The position numbers and the translations under genes were made by a program. The notes under the pieces were generated by a model. The model was not told the DNA's origin. It saw only the letters and a list, made by a program, of their open reading frames with translations, and ran no database searches. DNA of 64,000 bases from Sphingopyxis witflariensis (lineage in GTDB: Bacteria > Pseudomonadota > Alphaproteobacteria > Sphingomonadales > Sphingomonadaceae): NCBI RefSeq assembly GCF_002205635.1, contig NZ_NISJ01000002.1:434001-498000 (forward strand), read 5' to 3'. Every line of letters starts with the position of its first letter. The stretch's first letter is position 1. Shown here in pieces: positions 1 to 8,520 of the stretch.

Positions 1-180
1 TTGTCGGAAGGCAGCGTGATCGAACTCGACCGCGCGGCGACCGACCTGCTCGACATTTATGCGAACGGCACCCTGATCGCGAAGGGCGAGATCGTCAGCG
101 TCGACGGCCGCTATGGCATCCAGGTCGCCGAAGTCGTCGCTCCCGACCGCGGTCTGGGCGGCCTCGATCGGAGGAAATAA
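1..180 (+). CDS. fliN: Flagellar motor switch protein FliN, C-terminal part
   Basis: The window opens inside this gene; 59 codons and a TAA stop are visible. The peptide ends in a SpoA-type fold (SVIELDRAATDLLDIYANG, then GEIVSVDGRYGIQVAEV), which is the FliN/YscQ C-terminal signature. FliN forms the C-ring rim that binds CheY-P. The stop overlaps the ATG of the next gene by one base (TAATG), so the fliN-fliO pair is translationally coupled. The N-terminus lies outside the window, so total length cannot be judged. Confidence 0.9.
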   Translation: MSEGSVIELDRAATDLLDIYANGTLIAKGEIVSVDGRYGIQVAEVVAPDRGLGGLDRRK

Positions 181-458
181 TGTTCGAATATATCCTCCGC
201 CTGCTGATCCTGCTGCCGATGATCGGCGGGCTGGCCTGGGGCAGCCTGTGGCTGTGGAAGCGCGTCCAGATGGGCGTGCCGCTGACCGGCGGCACCGCCA
301 AGGCCCGTGCAATCCAGATGGTCGACGTGCTGCCGCTCGGCCCGGGGGCGAAGCTCGCGGTGGTCGAATTCGGCGGGCAACAGATTTTGATCGCGGTATC
401 GCGGAATGGCATCACCCGCCTGGCCGACGACAGCCAGGGCGACTTTCATGTCGACTGA
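180..458 (+). CDS. fliO: Flagellar biosynthesis protein FliO
   Basis: A 92-residue protein with one N-terminal membrane helix (about residues 3-27), then a short basic cytoplasmic domain containing [27 protein letters not shown], the typical FliO core. FliO assists assembly of the FliP ring of the export gate. It lies between fliN and fliP, which fixes the identity even though FliO is poorly conserved. The start codon overlaps the fliN stop, and the last 11 bases overlap fliP. FliO proteins are often longer, so this is a compact form. Confidence 0.85.
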   Translation: MFEYILRLLILLPMIGGLAWGSLWLWKRVQMGVPLTGGTAKARAIQMVDVLPLGPGAKLAVVEFGGQQILIAVSRNGITRLADDSQGDFHVD

Positions 459-1218
459 TCGCAGCCGCTGGCTGCGGGGTGCGGCGCTGGTGGGCGGCCT
501 CGCGTTGCTCGCCGCCGCGCCTGCTGCCTATGCGCAGGCGGCCGACGGGCTGAACCGCGCGGTCGCCGACATTGGTGGCGATGGCCGCCCGCTGTCGCTG
601 TCGCTGCAAATTCTGGTGATGATGAGCCTGCTGACGGTGCTGCCGTCGCTCCTGCTCATGATGACCAGCTTCACCCGCATCATCATCGTGCTGTCGATCC
701 TGCGCCACGCGCTGGGGTTGCAGCAGACTCCGCCGAACCAGGTGCTCGTCGGGCTCAGCCTCTTTCTCTCGCTGTTTATCATGCAACCTGTGATCAGCGA
801 AGTGAACCGCGTCGCGATCGAACCCTATGGCCAGGAACAGATCGACATTGGCGAGGCTGTATCACGCTCGGGGGTCGCGCTCCATGGCTTCATGATGAAA
901 CAGACGCGCAAGTCGGACCTGATGATGTTCGCCAAGATCGCCAAGGCGCCAAGCTATGCGAGCCCGAAGGACGTGCCCTTCTCGATCCTGCTGCCCGCCT
1001 TCGTCACCAGCGAACTCAAGACCGCTTTCCAGATCGGCTTTCTGATCTTCCTGCCCTTCCTCGTCATCGATTTGATCGTCGCCTCGGCGCTGATGTCGCT
1101 GGGTATGATGATGCTATCGCCGATGATCATATCGATGCCCTTCAAGTTACTGCTCTTCGTCCTCGTCGACGGCTGGGCGCTGACGATGGGCTCGCTCGCT
1201 TCCTCCTTCGTGAGTTAG
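448..1218 (+). CDS. fliP: Flagellar export gate protein FliP
   Basis: A 256-residue protein from the ATG at 448; the frame is open further upstream but that part lies inside fliO. It begins with a cleavable signal peptide ([18 protein letters not shown]), as FliP proteins do, followed by [42 protein letters not shown], the FliP signature. Several further membrane helices follow, with TELK-type motif [18 protein letters not shown]. FliP forms the core pentamer of the FliPQR export channel. Its start lies 11 bases inside fliO, indicating coupling; fliQ follows 4 bases after the stop. Confidence 0.97.
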   Translation: MSTDRSRWLRGAALVGGLALLAAAPAAYAQAADGLNRAVADIGGDGRPLSLSLQILVMMSLLTVLPSLLLMMTSFTRIIIVLSILRHALGLQQTPPNQVLVGLSLFLSLFIMQPVISEVNRVAIEPYGQEQIDIGEAVSRSGVALHGFMMKQTRKSDLMMFAKIAKAPSYASPKDVPFSILLPAFVTSELKTAFQIGFLIFLPFLVIDLIVASALMSLGMMMLSPMIISMPFKLLLFVLVDGWALTMGSLASSFVS

Positions 1219-1222
1219 CGCG

Positions 1223-1492
1223 ATGGAGGCCGACTATTTTATCGGGGTCGCGCAGCAGTCGCTGTGGATCCTCGCCCTCGCCTCGGCGCCACTGCTGCTG
1301 CCCGTGCTCGTCATCGGCGTGCTGCTCGGCATGGTGCAGGCCGCGACCTCGATCAACGAACAGACGCTGACCTTCGTCCCCAAACTGATCGTCGCCGCAA
1401 TCTGCCTCGCGATTTTCGGCAGCAGCATCCTCGTGCTGCTCACCGATTTCACGCGCGAGATCTTCGCGCAAATTCCTGCCCTGGTGAAGTAA
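1223..1492 (+). CDS. fliQ: Flagellar export gate protein FliQ
   Basis: An 89-residue protein, the usual FliQ length, with two hydrophobic helices (about 12-35 and 50-75) and the signature LGMVQAATSINEQTLTFVPKL between them. FliQ packs around the FliPR core in the inner membrane as part of the type III export gate. It sits in the invariant order fliP-fliQ-fliR with gaps of 4 and 7 bases, so it is co-transcribed and coupled with its neighbours. Confidence 0.97.
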   Translation: MEADYFIGVAQQSLWILALASAPLLLPVLVIGVLLGMVQAATSINEQTLTFVPKLIVAAICLAIFGSSILVLLTDFTREIFAQIPALVK

Positions 1493-1499
1493 GCCGGGG

Positions 1500-2279
1500 A
1501 TGAATCCCGCCGACATCCCGAATGTCGAGGCGATGCTTCAGCTGTGGATGCTGGGGATGATCCGCCCCGGCGCCGCCTTTCTGGCCGCGCCTGTGTTCGG
1601 TGCCGCCAATGTCCCGGTGCAGCTACGCCTCGTGATCGCGCTCGCGGTCGGCGTGCCCGCGGTCGCGGCGTCGGGGATGGCGCTGCCGCCCGAAGGCATC
1701 GTTTCCGTCCCCGGACTGCTGTTCATCATCGGTGAGGTGATGATCGGGCTCGGCATCGGTTTCGTGCTGCAAATGGGGCTGGCCGCCGCCTTGCTCGGCG
1801 GCGAGGCGATCAGCAACGCGATGGGGCTTGGTTTCGCGGCGATGGCCGATCCGATGAGCGGGCAGATGAGCTCGGCGATCGGACAATTCCTCTCGATGCT
1901 CGCGACCGCGCTCTTCCTCGCCGCCGATGGCCATCTGCTGCTGATCGACATTGTCGTGGAGAGCTATACCGCGCTACCTCCCGGTGGCGGCGGCCTGTCT
2001 TTCGAGGCGATCGGCGGCATCCTGCGCTTCGGCAGCCTGATGTTCGCCGCCGGGCTGACGATCGCGCTGCCGGTCGGCTTCGTCCTGATCATGGTGCAGA
2101 TCATCATGGGCGTGATCGGCCGTTCGGCGCCCGCGCTCAACCTGTTCGCGGTCGGCATCCCCGCGACGCTTCTCGCGGGCGTCATCCTGCTTGCGATCGG
2201 GACGCCGGTGATGGCCGAGGCGATCGCGCGCATATTGTCGGACGCGCTCGAAGCCGCGCGCCGGATCTCTGGCGGCTGA
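1500..2279 (+). CDS. fliR: Flagellar export gate protein FliR
   Basis: A 259-residue, strongly hydrophobic protein with about six membrane segments and the FliR motif LGLGIGFVLQMGLAAALLGGEAISNAMGLGFAAMADP. FliR completes the FliPQR pore. It is preceded by fliQ at 7 bases and followed by flhB at 3 bases. Length and order are ordinary. Confidence 0.97.
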   Translation: MNPADIPNVEAMLQLWMLGMIRPGAAFLAAPVFGAANVPVQLRLVIALAVGVPAVAASGMALPPEGIVSVPGLLFIIGEVMIGLGIGFVLQMGLAAALLGGEAISNAMGLGFAAMADPMSGQMSSAIGQFLSMLATALFLAADGHLLLIDIVVESYTALPPGGGGLSFEAIGGILRFGSLMFAAGLTIALPVGFVLIMVQIIMGVIGRSAPALNLFAVGIPATLLAGVILLAIGTPVMAEAIARILSDALEAARRISGG

Positions 2280-2282
2280 GCC

Positions 2283-3422
2283 ATGGCGGGGCAGACCGAA
2301 AAAGACCAGAAAACCGAACAGGCGACGCCGAAGAAGCGCGCCGATTCGACGCGCGAAGGCGATGTGCTGATGTCGCGCGAACTCGCGACCGCGCTGATGA
2401 TGCTCGCCGCAGCCGGGTGGATCATCGCTGCCGGCGGCTGGTTCGTCCAGTCGGCTGGCGACCTGGTGCGCCGCGGGCTGACGCTGACCGCCGCCGATGT
2501 CGCCGATTTCGCCCCGGCCGAGGCGCTGCTGCGCAACGGGGTCGAGATATTGCTGCCGCTCGCCAGTCTGTTTGCGCTGGCGCTGGGCGCCGCGATCGCA
2601 GGACCGGCGCTGCTCGGCTCGTTCGGCTGGCGCGGCAAGGCGCTGGCGTTCAAGGGCAACCGCCTCAACCCGATGACCGGGCTCAAGCGCATGTTCGGAA
2701 CGCAGGGGCTGGCCGAACTGGGCAAGGCGATCGCCAAGGTCCTGCTTCTGGGCCTCATCGGTTACTGGCTCATCGCGCGCAGCCTGCCCGCGATCATGTC
2801 GATGGCCGCGAGCGACCTCTCCTCCGCGATCGGCCTCGCCGGACAGGCGCTCGGCCATGCGATGCTCACCCTTTCGGGCGGGTTGGTCGTCATCGCGTTG
2901 ATCGACGTGCCGGTGCAATGGTTCCAGCGCAACAAGCGGCTGATGATGAGCAAGCAGGAAATCAAGGAAGAGATGCGCCAGTCCGACGGCGCGCCCGAAC
3001 TCAAACAGGCCCAGCGCCAGCGCGCCCACGAGATGATGAGCGGGTCAGCACGCAAGGCGGTGTCCGACGCCACCGTCATCCTGACCAACCCCGCCCATTT
3101 CTCGGTCGCGCTGCGCTATCGCCCCGGGGTCGATGCCGCGCCGGTCGTCGTCGCGCGCGGACGCGGCGACGTCGCACTGGCGATCCGCGAACTCGCGCGC
3201 GCGGTCGATGTCCCGATCCTCGAATATCCGCAGCTCGCCCGTGCGATTTATTTCACCGCGCGCGCCGGGCGGGTGATCCCCGAAGAATTGTTCGTCGCGG
3301 TGGCGACCGTCCTCGCCTTCGTCTTCCGCCTCGAACGCGCCGTCGCCGAAGGCACGCCGCCGCCCAGCGTCGATGTACCCGCGTCGCACCGCTTCGATCC
3401 CGACGGGCGCCGTCAAAGCTAA
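2283..3422 (+). CDS. flhB: Flagellar export switch protein FlhB
   Basis: A 379-residue protein. It has a basic N-terminus (KTEQATPKKRADSTREGDV, the FlhB signature), four membrane helices, and a cytoplasmic domain with the linker KQEIKEEMRQSDGAPELKQ. FlhB switches export specificity from rod/hook to filament substrates by autocleavage between Asn and Pro. The cleavage site here reads N269-P270-A271-H272 instead of the usual NPTH; numbering coincides with the Salmonella protein. It is the last gene of the export block, and a FliA-type promoter begins six bases after its stop. Confidence 0.97.
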   Translation: MAGQTEKDQKTEQATPKKRADSTREGDVLMSRELATALMMLAAAGWIIAAGGWFVQSAGDLVRRGLTLTAADVADFAPAEALLRNGVEILLPLASLFALALGAAIAGPALLGSFGWRGKALAFKGNRLNPMTGLKRMFGTQGLAELGKAIAKVLLLGLIGYWLIARSLPAIMSMAASDLSSAIGLAGQALGHAMLTLSGGLVVIALIDVPVQWFQRNKRLMMSKQEIKEEMRQSDGAPELKQAQRQRAHEMMSGSARKAVSDATVILTNPAHFSVALRYRPGVDAAPVVVARGRGDVALAIRELARAVDVPILEYPQLARAIYFTARAGRVIPEELFVAVATVLAFVFRLERAVAEGTPPPSVDVPASHRFDPDGRRQS

Positions 3423-3427
3423 ATTCG

Positions 3428-3455
3428 CTTAATGCCGTCCTCGCGCTGCCGTTAA
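3428..3455 (+). promoter_or_regulatory. Putative FliA (sigma-28) promoter of fliD
   Basis: CTTAA at 3428-3432, a 15-base spacer, then GCCGTTAA at 3448-3455. The enterobacterial consensus is TAAA-N15-GCCGATAA. It lies 20 bases upstream of the fliD ATG. Two further copies with the same spacing precede motA and flgM, which supports it as a real class-3 flagellar promoter. The transcription start is not demonstrated. Confidence 0.7.
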
Positions 3456-3475
3456 GAGGTGCGAAGGAAATTGCC

Positions 3476-4849
3476 ATGAGCTCAATCATCAACAGCCTCG
3501 GTGCCGGATCCGGGATCGATATCAAGCAGCTGGTCACCGACCTGTCCAACGCGTCGCGCGCGCCCAAAGTGGCGCGTATTTCGACCTTGGCGCAGCAAAA
3601 TCAGGCGCGCATCAGCGCCGTCGCACAGGCGCGATCGGACCTTGACGGCTTCGCCGATTCGCTGGGCCAGATGGTCGCCGACGGTACATTGCGCAGCACC
3701 CCGACAGTGTCCGATGACAGCATTCTCGGCGCGACCGCACGCGCCGGCATTCATGCCGACAGCTTTGCCGCGACCGTTGTTGTCAACCAGCTTGCCCGCG
3801 CGCAGAGCACCTATACCGGCGTCGTCGCCGACCGTACCGCCGCCATCGGCACCGGCACAATGACGCTGACGGTCGGGGGCGTCGCCAAAACGATCACCAT
3901 CGACGCCGCGAACAACAGCCTCGACGGCCTGGCCAATGCAATCAACGCCAGCGGCAGCGGCGTGACCGCGTCGATCATCGCCGACGAAGGCGGACATCGC
4001 ATGATCCTGAAAGGCGCCTCGGGCGAAGCGAACGCCTTCACGCTGACCGCCGACGCCGGCGCAGAGCCCGGACTGGCGACCCTTGGCTATGGTCCCGGCG
4101 GCGGCATGACGCTGGGCCAGGGCGCCGCCAACGCCCAGTTCACCATCGACGGCGTGGCGTTCAGCCGCGCGAGCAATATCATCGACGACGTCGTTCCGGG
4201 CATGTCGCTGACGCTGAAAAAGGCGGCCCCCGGACAGCCGGTCGACATTGGCGCCAGCCGCCCGCTCGACATGATCAAACAGACGGTCGGCGATTTCGTC
4301 TCGGTCTATAACCAGATGAAAAAGAGCCTGGAGTCGGCGTCCAAAATGTCGGGGCCGACAAAGTCGCTGCAGGAACTCGAGCGCGAGCTGGCGAGTCTGG
4401 TCAGTAAGGTCCTCTCAAGCCATCCCAGCATCAACAAGCTGACCGACATCGGCATTTCGACGACGAAGGAAGGCCTTCTTTCCATCGACAGCAAAAAGCT
4501 GGACGCAGTGCTGGCATCCGATGCCGGCGCGGTCGAGGCGCTGTTCAACCCGCGACGCGACGCGACCCACACCGAGGCGACCGATCCCGGCATCGCCTTC
4601 GCTCTCGATGCGATCCGCGACAAGGCGGTCGCCACCGACGGTGTCATCGACCGCGTGTCGAAATCCCTGACCGAAAGCCGCGAAACGCTGACCGAGACGC
4701 TCGAAAAGATCGAGGTGCGCGAGGACGCCTATCGCAAGCGGCTCGAGAAGCAATATGGCTCGCTCGAGGCGCGGCTCGCAACGATCAAGGCGACGCAAAC
4801 CTATCTCGAGCAGCAGATCAAACTCTGGACCAACTCGCGTAACGACTAA
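3476..4849 (+). CDS. fliD: Flagellar filament cap protein FliD
   Basis: A 457-residue protein. The N-terminal motif MSSIINSLGAGSGIDIKQLV is the canonical FliD start, a central DGVAFSRASNIIDDVVPGMSLTLK repeat region follows, and a C-terminal coiled coil carries RKRLEKQYGSLEARLATIKATQTYL. FliD caps the growing filament and folds flagellin at the tip. The frame stays open far upstream through flhB, but homology begins at this ATG, which follows GAAGGAAA. It is transcribed from its own FliA-type promoter, and fliS follows about 11 bases later. Confidence 0.96.
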   Translation: MSSIINSLGAGSGIDIKQLVTDLSNASRAPKVARISTLAQQNQARISAVAQARSDLDGFADSLGQMVADGTLRSTPTVSDDSILGATARAGIHADSFAATVVVNQLARAQSTYTGVVADRTAAIGTGTMTLTVGGVAKTITIDAANNSLDGLANAINASGSGVTASIIADEGGHRMILKGASGEANAFTLTADAGAEPGLATLGYGPGGGMTLGQGAANAQFTIDGVAFSRASNIIDDVVPGMSLTLKKAAPGQPVDIGASRPLDMIKQTVGDFVSVYNQMKKSLESASKMSGPTKSLQELERELASLVSKVLSSHPSINKLTDIGISTTKEGLLSIDSKKLDAVLASDAGAVEALFNPRRDATHTEATDPGIAFALDAIRDKAVATDGVIDRVSKSLTESRETLTETLEKIEVREDAYRKRLEKQYGSLEARLATIKATQTYLEQQIKLWTNSRND

Positions 4850-4860
4850 GGGCTTTGACC

Positions 4861-5250
4861 GTGGCAGCTACCGCTTCAACCGTCCGGGCGACCGGGCTTT
4901 ATCGCCGATTGCAGCATGAAAGCCGTGCCGCGACCGCAAGCCCCGTCGAGCTGGTGACGATGCTCTATGACGAGCTGGAAACCGCGATCGGCGTTCTCGG
5001 CGCGATGGTGCGCCAGGGTCAACGCATTTCAGCGACCGATCCCGCGCACCGCGCGCGCGCGATCCTGATCGGGCTCGACGCCGGGCTCGATCATGAGGCA
5101 GGCGGCGATGTCGCAGGGGCCCTCTCGCGCGTCTATCGCAGCATGCGCCGCAAGCTCGACGAAGCCGTCGCGGCGAACAGCGAAGAAGCGCTGGCGGACC
5201 TGCTCGAAGGAATTTTGACGATCAGCTCCGCCTGGCGGCAATTGGGCTAG
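4861..5250 (+). CDS. fliS: Flagellar export chaperone FliS
   Basis: A 129-residue helical protein containing SPVELVTMLYDELETAIGVL, which corresponds to the FliS helix that binds flagellin, and a C-terminal LEGILTISSAWRQL. FliS prevents premature flagellin polymerisation in the cytoplasm. The GTG at 4861 is preferred over the TTG at 4855 because AAGGG at 4848-4852 is eight bases before the GTG and only two before the TTG. It forms a two-gene operon with fliD and ends at a strong hairpin. Confidence 0.88.
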   Translation: MAATASTVRATGLYRRLQHESRAATASPVELVTMLYDELETAIGVLGAMVRQGQRISATDPAHRARAILIGLDAGLDHEAGGDVAGALSRVYRSMRRKLDEAVAANSEEALADLLEGILTISSAWRQLG

Positions 5251-5270
5251 CGTTCGTCCAGAACATAGAA

Positions 5271-5321
5271 AAAGACATCGGCCCGCGCCGCCTGGGAATG
5301 GCGGCGCGGGCCGATGTCTTT
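5271..5321. terminator. Perfect 22-bp hairpin after fliS
   Basis: The arm 5271-5292 and its exact reverse complement 5300-5321 are separated by a 7-base loop. The outer ends read AAAGACATC...GATGTCTTT, so transcripts from either strand end in a U-rich arm. It lies 21 bases after the fliS stop and downstream of the oppositely transcribed sigma-54 activator gene, and so probably terminates both. Confidence 0.8.
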
Positions 5322-5351
5322 AGGGCAAGGCAGGAAAAGTCCCCGCTGGTT

Positions 5352-5384
5352 ACCCGGCCGCCCAGTGGGGATGGGCAGCCGGGT
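5352..5384 (-). other. 13-bp hairpin between fliS terminator and activator gene
   Basis: The arms 5352-5364 and 5372-5384 pair over 13 bp with one G-U wobble when transcribed on the minus strand. A shorter flanking pair (CTGGT at 5346-5350 with ACCAG at 5396-5400) could extend it. A second small stem (TTTCAGC-N4-GCTGAAA) lies near 5416-5433. No U-run follows, so this is a structured 3' untranslated region of unknown role rather than a clear terminator. Confidence 0.4.
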
Positions 5385-5446
5385 GATAGGGACGGACCAG
5401 AGTCCCCATTTTTTCAGCGGGTGCTGAAACTCTGAAACAGGACCGG

Positions 5447-6592
5447 TCAGGCAGCCTGTTGATGAACCCCATATTTGCGCATCTTTTCAATCAACGTCGT
5501 GCGCTTCAAAGTGAGCAGGCGCGCCGCTTCCGAAATAATGCCGTCGGCGAGATCGAGCGCGACGTGGATCTGTTCGAGTTCGATCGTTTCGATCTCGCGC
5601 TTGAGGTCGATCGGGCGGCCCGGCGCCGGTGCCTTGCCATGCGCGGCGGCCGGAGCAGCCGATTCTTCCAAACCAGTCGGCGTCGGGACAAAGCTGATGG
5701 GCGCGGCATAGCGCGGGGCAAAAGCTGCGGTAGGATTCAAAAGCATCGCGACATCGTCGGCGCCAAGCGTCTCGCCACCGTGCAATACGCTGGCGCGTTC
5801 GACGAAATTGCGCAGTTCGCGCACATTTCCGGGCCAGCGATGCTGCATCAACAGCGCCATCGCGGCGTCCTCGAAACGGCATTTGGCTTCGCCGGGCATC
5901 TTCCGCTGAAAGTGACGGATCAGCGCGGGAATATCCTCGACGCGGCTGGCAAGGCTGGGGACCTGCAACACAACCACGCCGAGCCGGAAGAACAGGTCTT
6001 CGCGGAACTTGCCGTCGGCAATCGCGCTATCCAGATCCTGGTGCGTCGCCGAGATGACACGAACATCGACGCCGCGCACTTCGCTGCTGCCGACGCGGAC
6101 GATCGTCCGGTCTTCGAGCACGCGGAGCAGTTTGACCTGCATGTCAAAGCGCATGTCGCCGATTTCGTCGAGAAAGATGGTGCCACCCTCGCTGGCCTCG
6201 AAATGACCGAGGCGACGGGCGGTGGCGCCGGTGAACGAGCCCTTTTCATGACCGAACAGTTCGGATTCGATGAGCTCGCCGGGGATAGCGCCGCAGTTGA
6301 TTGCGGCAAAGGGCTTGCCCGAACGGACGCCCTCGTCGTGGATCGCGCGGGCAACCAGTTCCTTGCCCGAACCCGACGGGCCACAGAGCATGACCGAGGC
6401 GTTCGAGCGAGCGACGCGCCGGATCATCTCGCGCAGATGCTGCGCCGCCGGGCTATGCCCGATGATCAACGCCTCAAGCGCCGTCATTGCGTTGTTGTGC
6501 CCGCCCTCGATCATCTTTGTCTCCATCGCCCCCCCGGGCGTCTTTTCGATGCCCCAGAGATTGACGAAATTGGTAAACAAAAGATTATCCAT
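5447..6592 (-). CDS. Sigma-54-dependent flagellar transcription activator (FleQ/FlbD-like, no receiver domain)
   Basis: A 381-residue bacterial enhancer-binding protein. A short N-terminal region of about 40 residues without a receiver domain is followed by the AAA+ domain: Walker A GPSGSGKE at 71-78, the sigma-54 contact loop GSFTGA at 118-123 (usual form GAFTGA), Walker B TIFLDEIGD, and the RWPGNVRELRNFVERA motif. A Fis-type HTH at the C-terminus ends in RTTLIEKMRKYG, as in FleQ. It hydrolyses ATP to open sigma-54 promoters. Three such promoters occur in this window (flgB, flgA, transglycosylase). It lies downstream of motB, 98 bases away. The two names FleQ and FlbD cannot be separated from sequence alone. 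Confidence 0.9.
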   Translation of the reverse strand: MDNLLFTNFVNLWGIEKTPGGAMETKMIEGGHNNAMTALEALIIGHSPAAQHLREMIRRVARSNASVMLCGPSGSGKELVARAIHDEGVRSGKPFAAINCGAIPGELIESELFGHEKGSFTGATARRLGHFEASEGGTIFLDEIGDMRFDMQVKLLRVLEDRTIVRVGSSEVRGVDVRVISATHQDLDSAIADGKFREDLFFRLGVVVLQVPSLASRVEDIPALIRHFQRKMPGEAKCRFEDAAMALLMQHRWPGNVRELRNFVERASVLHGGETLGADDVAMLLNPTAAFAPRYAAPISFVPTPTGLEESAAPAAAHGKAPAPGRPIDLKREIETIELEQIHVALDLADGIISEAARLLTLKRTTLIEKMRKYGVHQQAA

Positions 6593-6625
6593 TGAATCAT
6601 AACCCTTTCAAAACAAAGGGTTATT

Positions 6626-6690
6626 GCCAAACTGGCAGCAATGACGGCTCCATTGCGTTCTTAATGGTTTTGGATACGGCCAAACTGGCA
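6626..6690. promoter_or_regulatory. Two copies of GCCAAACTGGCA upstream of the activator gene
   Basis: Identical 12-mers at 6626-6637 and 6679-6690, each an inverted repeat (GCCA-N4-GGC type), lie in the motB-activator intergenic gap. Their spacing is 53 bp, close to five helical turns, so both face the same side of DNA. This is the pattern expected for a dimeric regulator acting on the promoter of the downstream activator gene. The binding protein is unknown; self-binding by the activator is one option. Confidence 0.5.
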
Positions 6691-7554
6691 CTAGTTGCCG
6701 CCACCATCGCCCCAGCCCAGGGTGATCGAGATGCGCCGGTTGCGCGGATCGAATCGGTTGGTGGGGAAATAGGGCTCGCGATCGGCGACCCCTTCGATGC
6801 GCGAAAAGCGGTTCGAGACGATTCCGCGATACTCGAGAAAGTTACGCACCACCTCGGCACGGTCGACCGACAGGCGCCAATTGTTCGTTCCCGACTTTGC
6901 CGACCAGGGCGCCGCGTCGGTGTGACCACGGATCATCAGCTGGTTTGGCGCGGCCGCGATCGGTGCCGCGACCTCACGGAACAGACGCGCGCCTTCGGGG
7001 GTCAGCTGGCTGGTGCCGATCACGAACATCGAGAAATCGGCGTCGTCGATGATATCGATGCGGAGCCCCTCGGCGGTTTCGGTGAAGCGCAGATTGCGCG
7101 CCAGGCGTTTGAGATCGGCTTTGGCCTGCACGCGATCGACCAGCGACTGGGCGAGCTGGCGAAAACGCATATTTTCCTTCACGCGCTCGCGCCCCGAAGC
7201 CTCTCTCGGCCCGCCCACGGCATCGCGCGGGATGGTCATCGAACGCGTTCCGGTCTGCGCGGCGCCGTGCGGATATTTGTCGGCCGCAACAAGTGAGTCG
7301 CCGCCGAACATGCCGGTCGACCCGGCACTGTCGGTCTTGGTCTGAACGATCGTGGGCGCAAAATAGTCGGCGAGTGCCTTGCGCTGTTTCTCGTCAGTCG
7401 CGCCGAGCAACCACATCAAAAGAAAGAATGCCATCATCGCGGTGACGAAGTCGGCATAAGCCACCTTCCACGCGCCGCCGTGATGTCCGGCGTGGGGGGC
7501 CTCGATGATCTTCTTGACGATGATCGGCCGCGGCATGTTGGGACGCGCGGCCAT
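6691..7554 (-). CDS. motB: Flagellar stator protein MotB
   Basis: A 287-residue protein. The single membrane helix AWKVAYADFVTAMMAFFLLMWLL carries the proton-binding Asp35, a plug/linker follows, and the C-terminal OmpA-like peptidoglycan-binding domain contains RGHTDAAPWSAKSGTNNWRLSVDRAEVVRNFL. With MotA it forms the ion-driven stator anchored to the cell wall. Its ATG overlaps the motA stop by one base, so the two are coupled. Conserved WRLS and R-rich NRRISI ending are normal. Confidence 0.95.
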   Translation of the reverse strand: MAARPNMPRPIIVKKIIEAPHAGHHGGAWKVAYADFVTAMMAFFLLMWLLGATDEKQRKALADYFAPTIVQTKTDSAGSTGMFGGDSLVAADKYPHGAAQTGTRSMTIPRDAVGGPREASGRERVKENMRFRQLAQSLVDRVQAKADLKRLARNLRFTETAEGLRIDIIDDADFSMFVIGTSQLTPEGARLFREVAAPIAAAPNQLMIRGHTDAAPWSAKSGTNNWRLSVDRAEVVRNFLEYRGIVSNRFSRIEGVADREPYFPTNRFDPRNRRISITLGWGDGGGN

Positions 7555-8417
7555 CAGCGACCGCGCATTCCGTCAAATACCTCAGCAAAGCTCGGCTGAT
7601 TGGCATGGTCGACGCCGGACCGCGCGGCCTCGATCACCAGCGGCTGCGGATGGCCGTGGAGAGAGGCGATGATCAACTGCTTCACCGTATGATAGATGGC
7701 GGCATCGCTTTCGATCACGGTGCGCGCGCGCGTCGCGAACGGACCAACAAGGCCATAGGCAAGCAACACGCCCAGAAAGGTACCGACCAGCGCCGAACCG
7801 ATCATCCCGCCAAGCACCGCCGGCGGCTGGTCGATCGAGCCCATCGTCTTGACGACGCCGAGCACCGCAGCAACGATCCCGAGCGCGGGCAGCGCGTCGG
7901 CAAGGCCTTGCAAACCATCGGCAGGCTTGATTGCGTGATGGTGGTGACTCTTCAGCGCGCTATCCATCACTTCCTCGACCGCGTGCGGGTCGAGCGTGCC
8001 CGACGACACGACGACGAGGCGCAGCGTGTCGCAGATCAGATGGACCAGCGTCTGGTCTTTCAGGAGCTTCGGATATTGCTGGAAGATCGGCGAATTCGCC
8101 GGATCCTCGATATGCGGCTCGACCGCGACAGGGCCGTCGGTGCGCATCATCTTCATGAGCGTCGAGACGAGCAGGATGCAGTCGAGATAGTCGGCCTTCT
8201 GATAGGTTGGCCCCTTGAACACCTTGCCGAGCCCGCCGGCGAGCGCTTTCAGTTCCTTGCCCGAATTGCCGATGATCAGCGAGCCGATAGCGGCACCACC
8301 GATGATCAGCATTTCGTGCGGCAGCGCGTGCATAACGGGGCCGAGGTTGCCGCCGGTGAGCGCAAAGCCCCCGAAGACCAGCAGGATCAATACGACGATG
8401 CCGACAACGGGAAACAT
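7554..8417 (-). CDS. motA: Flagellar stator protein MotA
   Basis: A 287-residue inner-membrane protein. Two N-terminal helices (2-22, 33-50) are followed by a large cytoplasmic loop with the torque-generating segment and then two helices in the C-terminal half (LADALPALGIVAAVLGVVKTMGS and GTFLGVLLAYGLVGPFA) carrying the conserved prolines. It pairs with MotB as the stator. A FliA-type promoter lies about 70 bases upstream, consistent with late flagellar expression. Confidence 0.95.
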   Translation of the reverse strand: MFPVVGIVVLILLVFGGFALTGGNLGPVMHALPHEMLIIGGAAIGSLIIGNSGKELKALAGGLGKVFKGPTYQKADYLDCILLVSTLMKMMRTDGPVAVEPHIEDPANSPIFQQYPKLLKDQTLVHLICDTLRLVVVSSGTLDPHAVEEVMDSALKSHHHHAIKPADGLQGLADALPALGIVAAVLGVVKTMGSIDQPPAVLGGMIGSALVGTFLGVLLAYGLVGPFATRARTVIESDAAIYHTVKQLIIASLHGHPQPLVIEAARSGVDHANQPSFAEVFDGMRGR

Positions 8418-8488
8418 GCAGGGTCAACTCCATTCGGGCACCCGGTTTCTGGAACCGGGGCCCGCAAAATTCAGGTGCGTCTTGATGC

Positions 8489-8516
8489 TTAACGGCAGCG
8501 ATGCCGCGAAGTTGAG
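8489..8516 (-). promoter_or_regulatory. Putative FliA (sigma-28) promoter of motA-motB
   Basis: On the minus strand: CTCAA (8516-8512), 15 bases, GCCGTTAA (8496-8489). Spacing and -10 element are identical to the fliD promoter. It lies between the stop of flgL (8521) and the motA start (8417), so the stator genes can be expressed independently of the flg operon. Confidence 0.65.
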
Positions 8517-8520
8517 TCGA

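Noticed and set aside
2417..3475. Continuous open frame that extends fliD upstream through flhB
   Set aside because: It is an Arg-rich overlapping frame caused by high G/C content; FliD homology starts at 3476.
6682..6696. TGGCACTAGTTGC as a sigma-54 promoter
   Set aside because: The GG to GC distance is two bases too short for a functional -24/-12 element, and it lies on the strand opposite the local genes.
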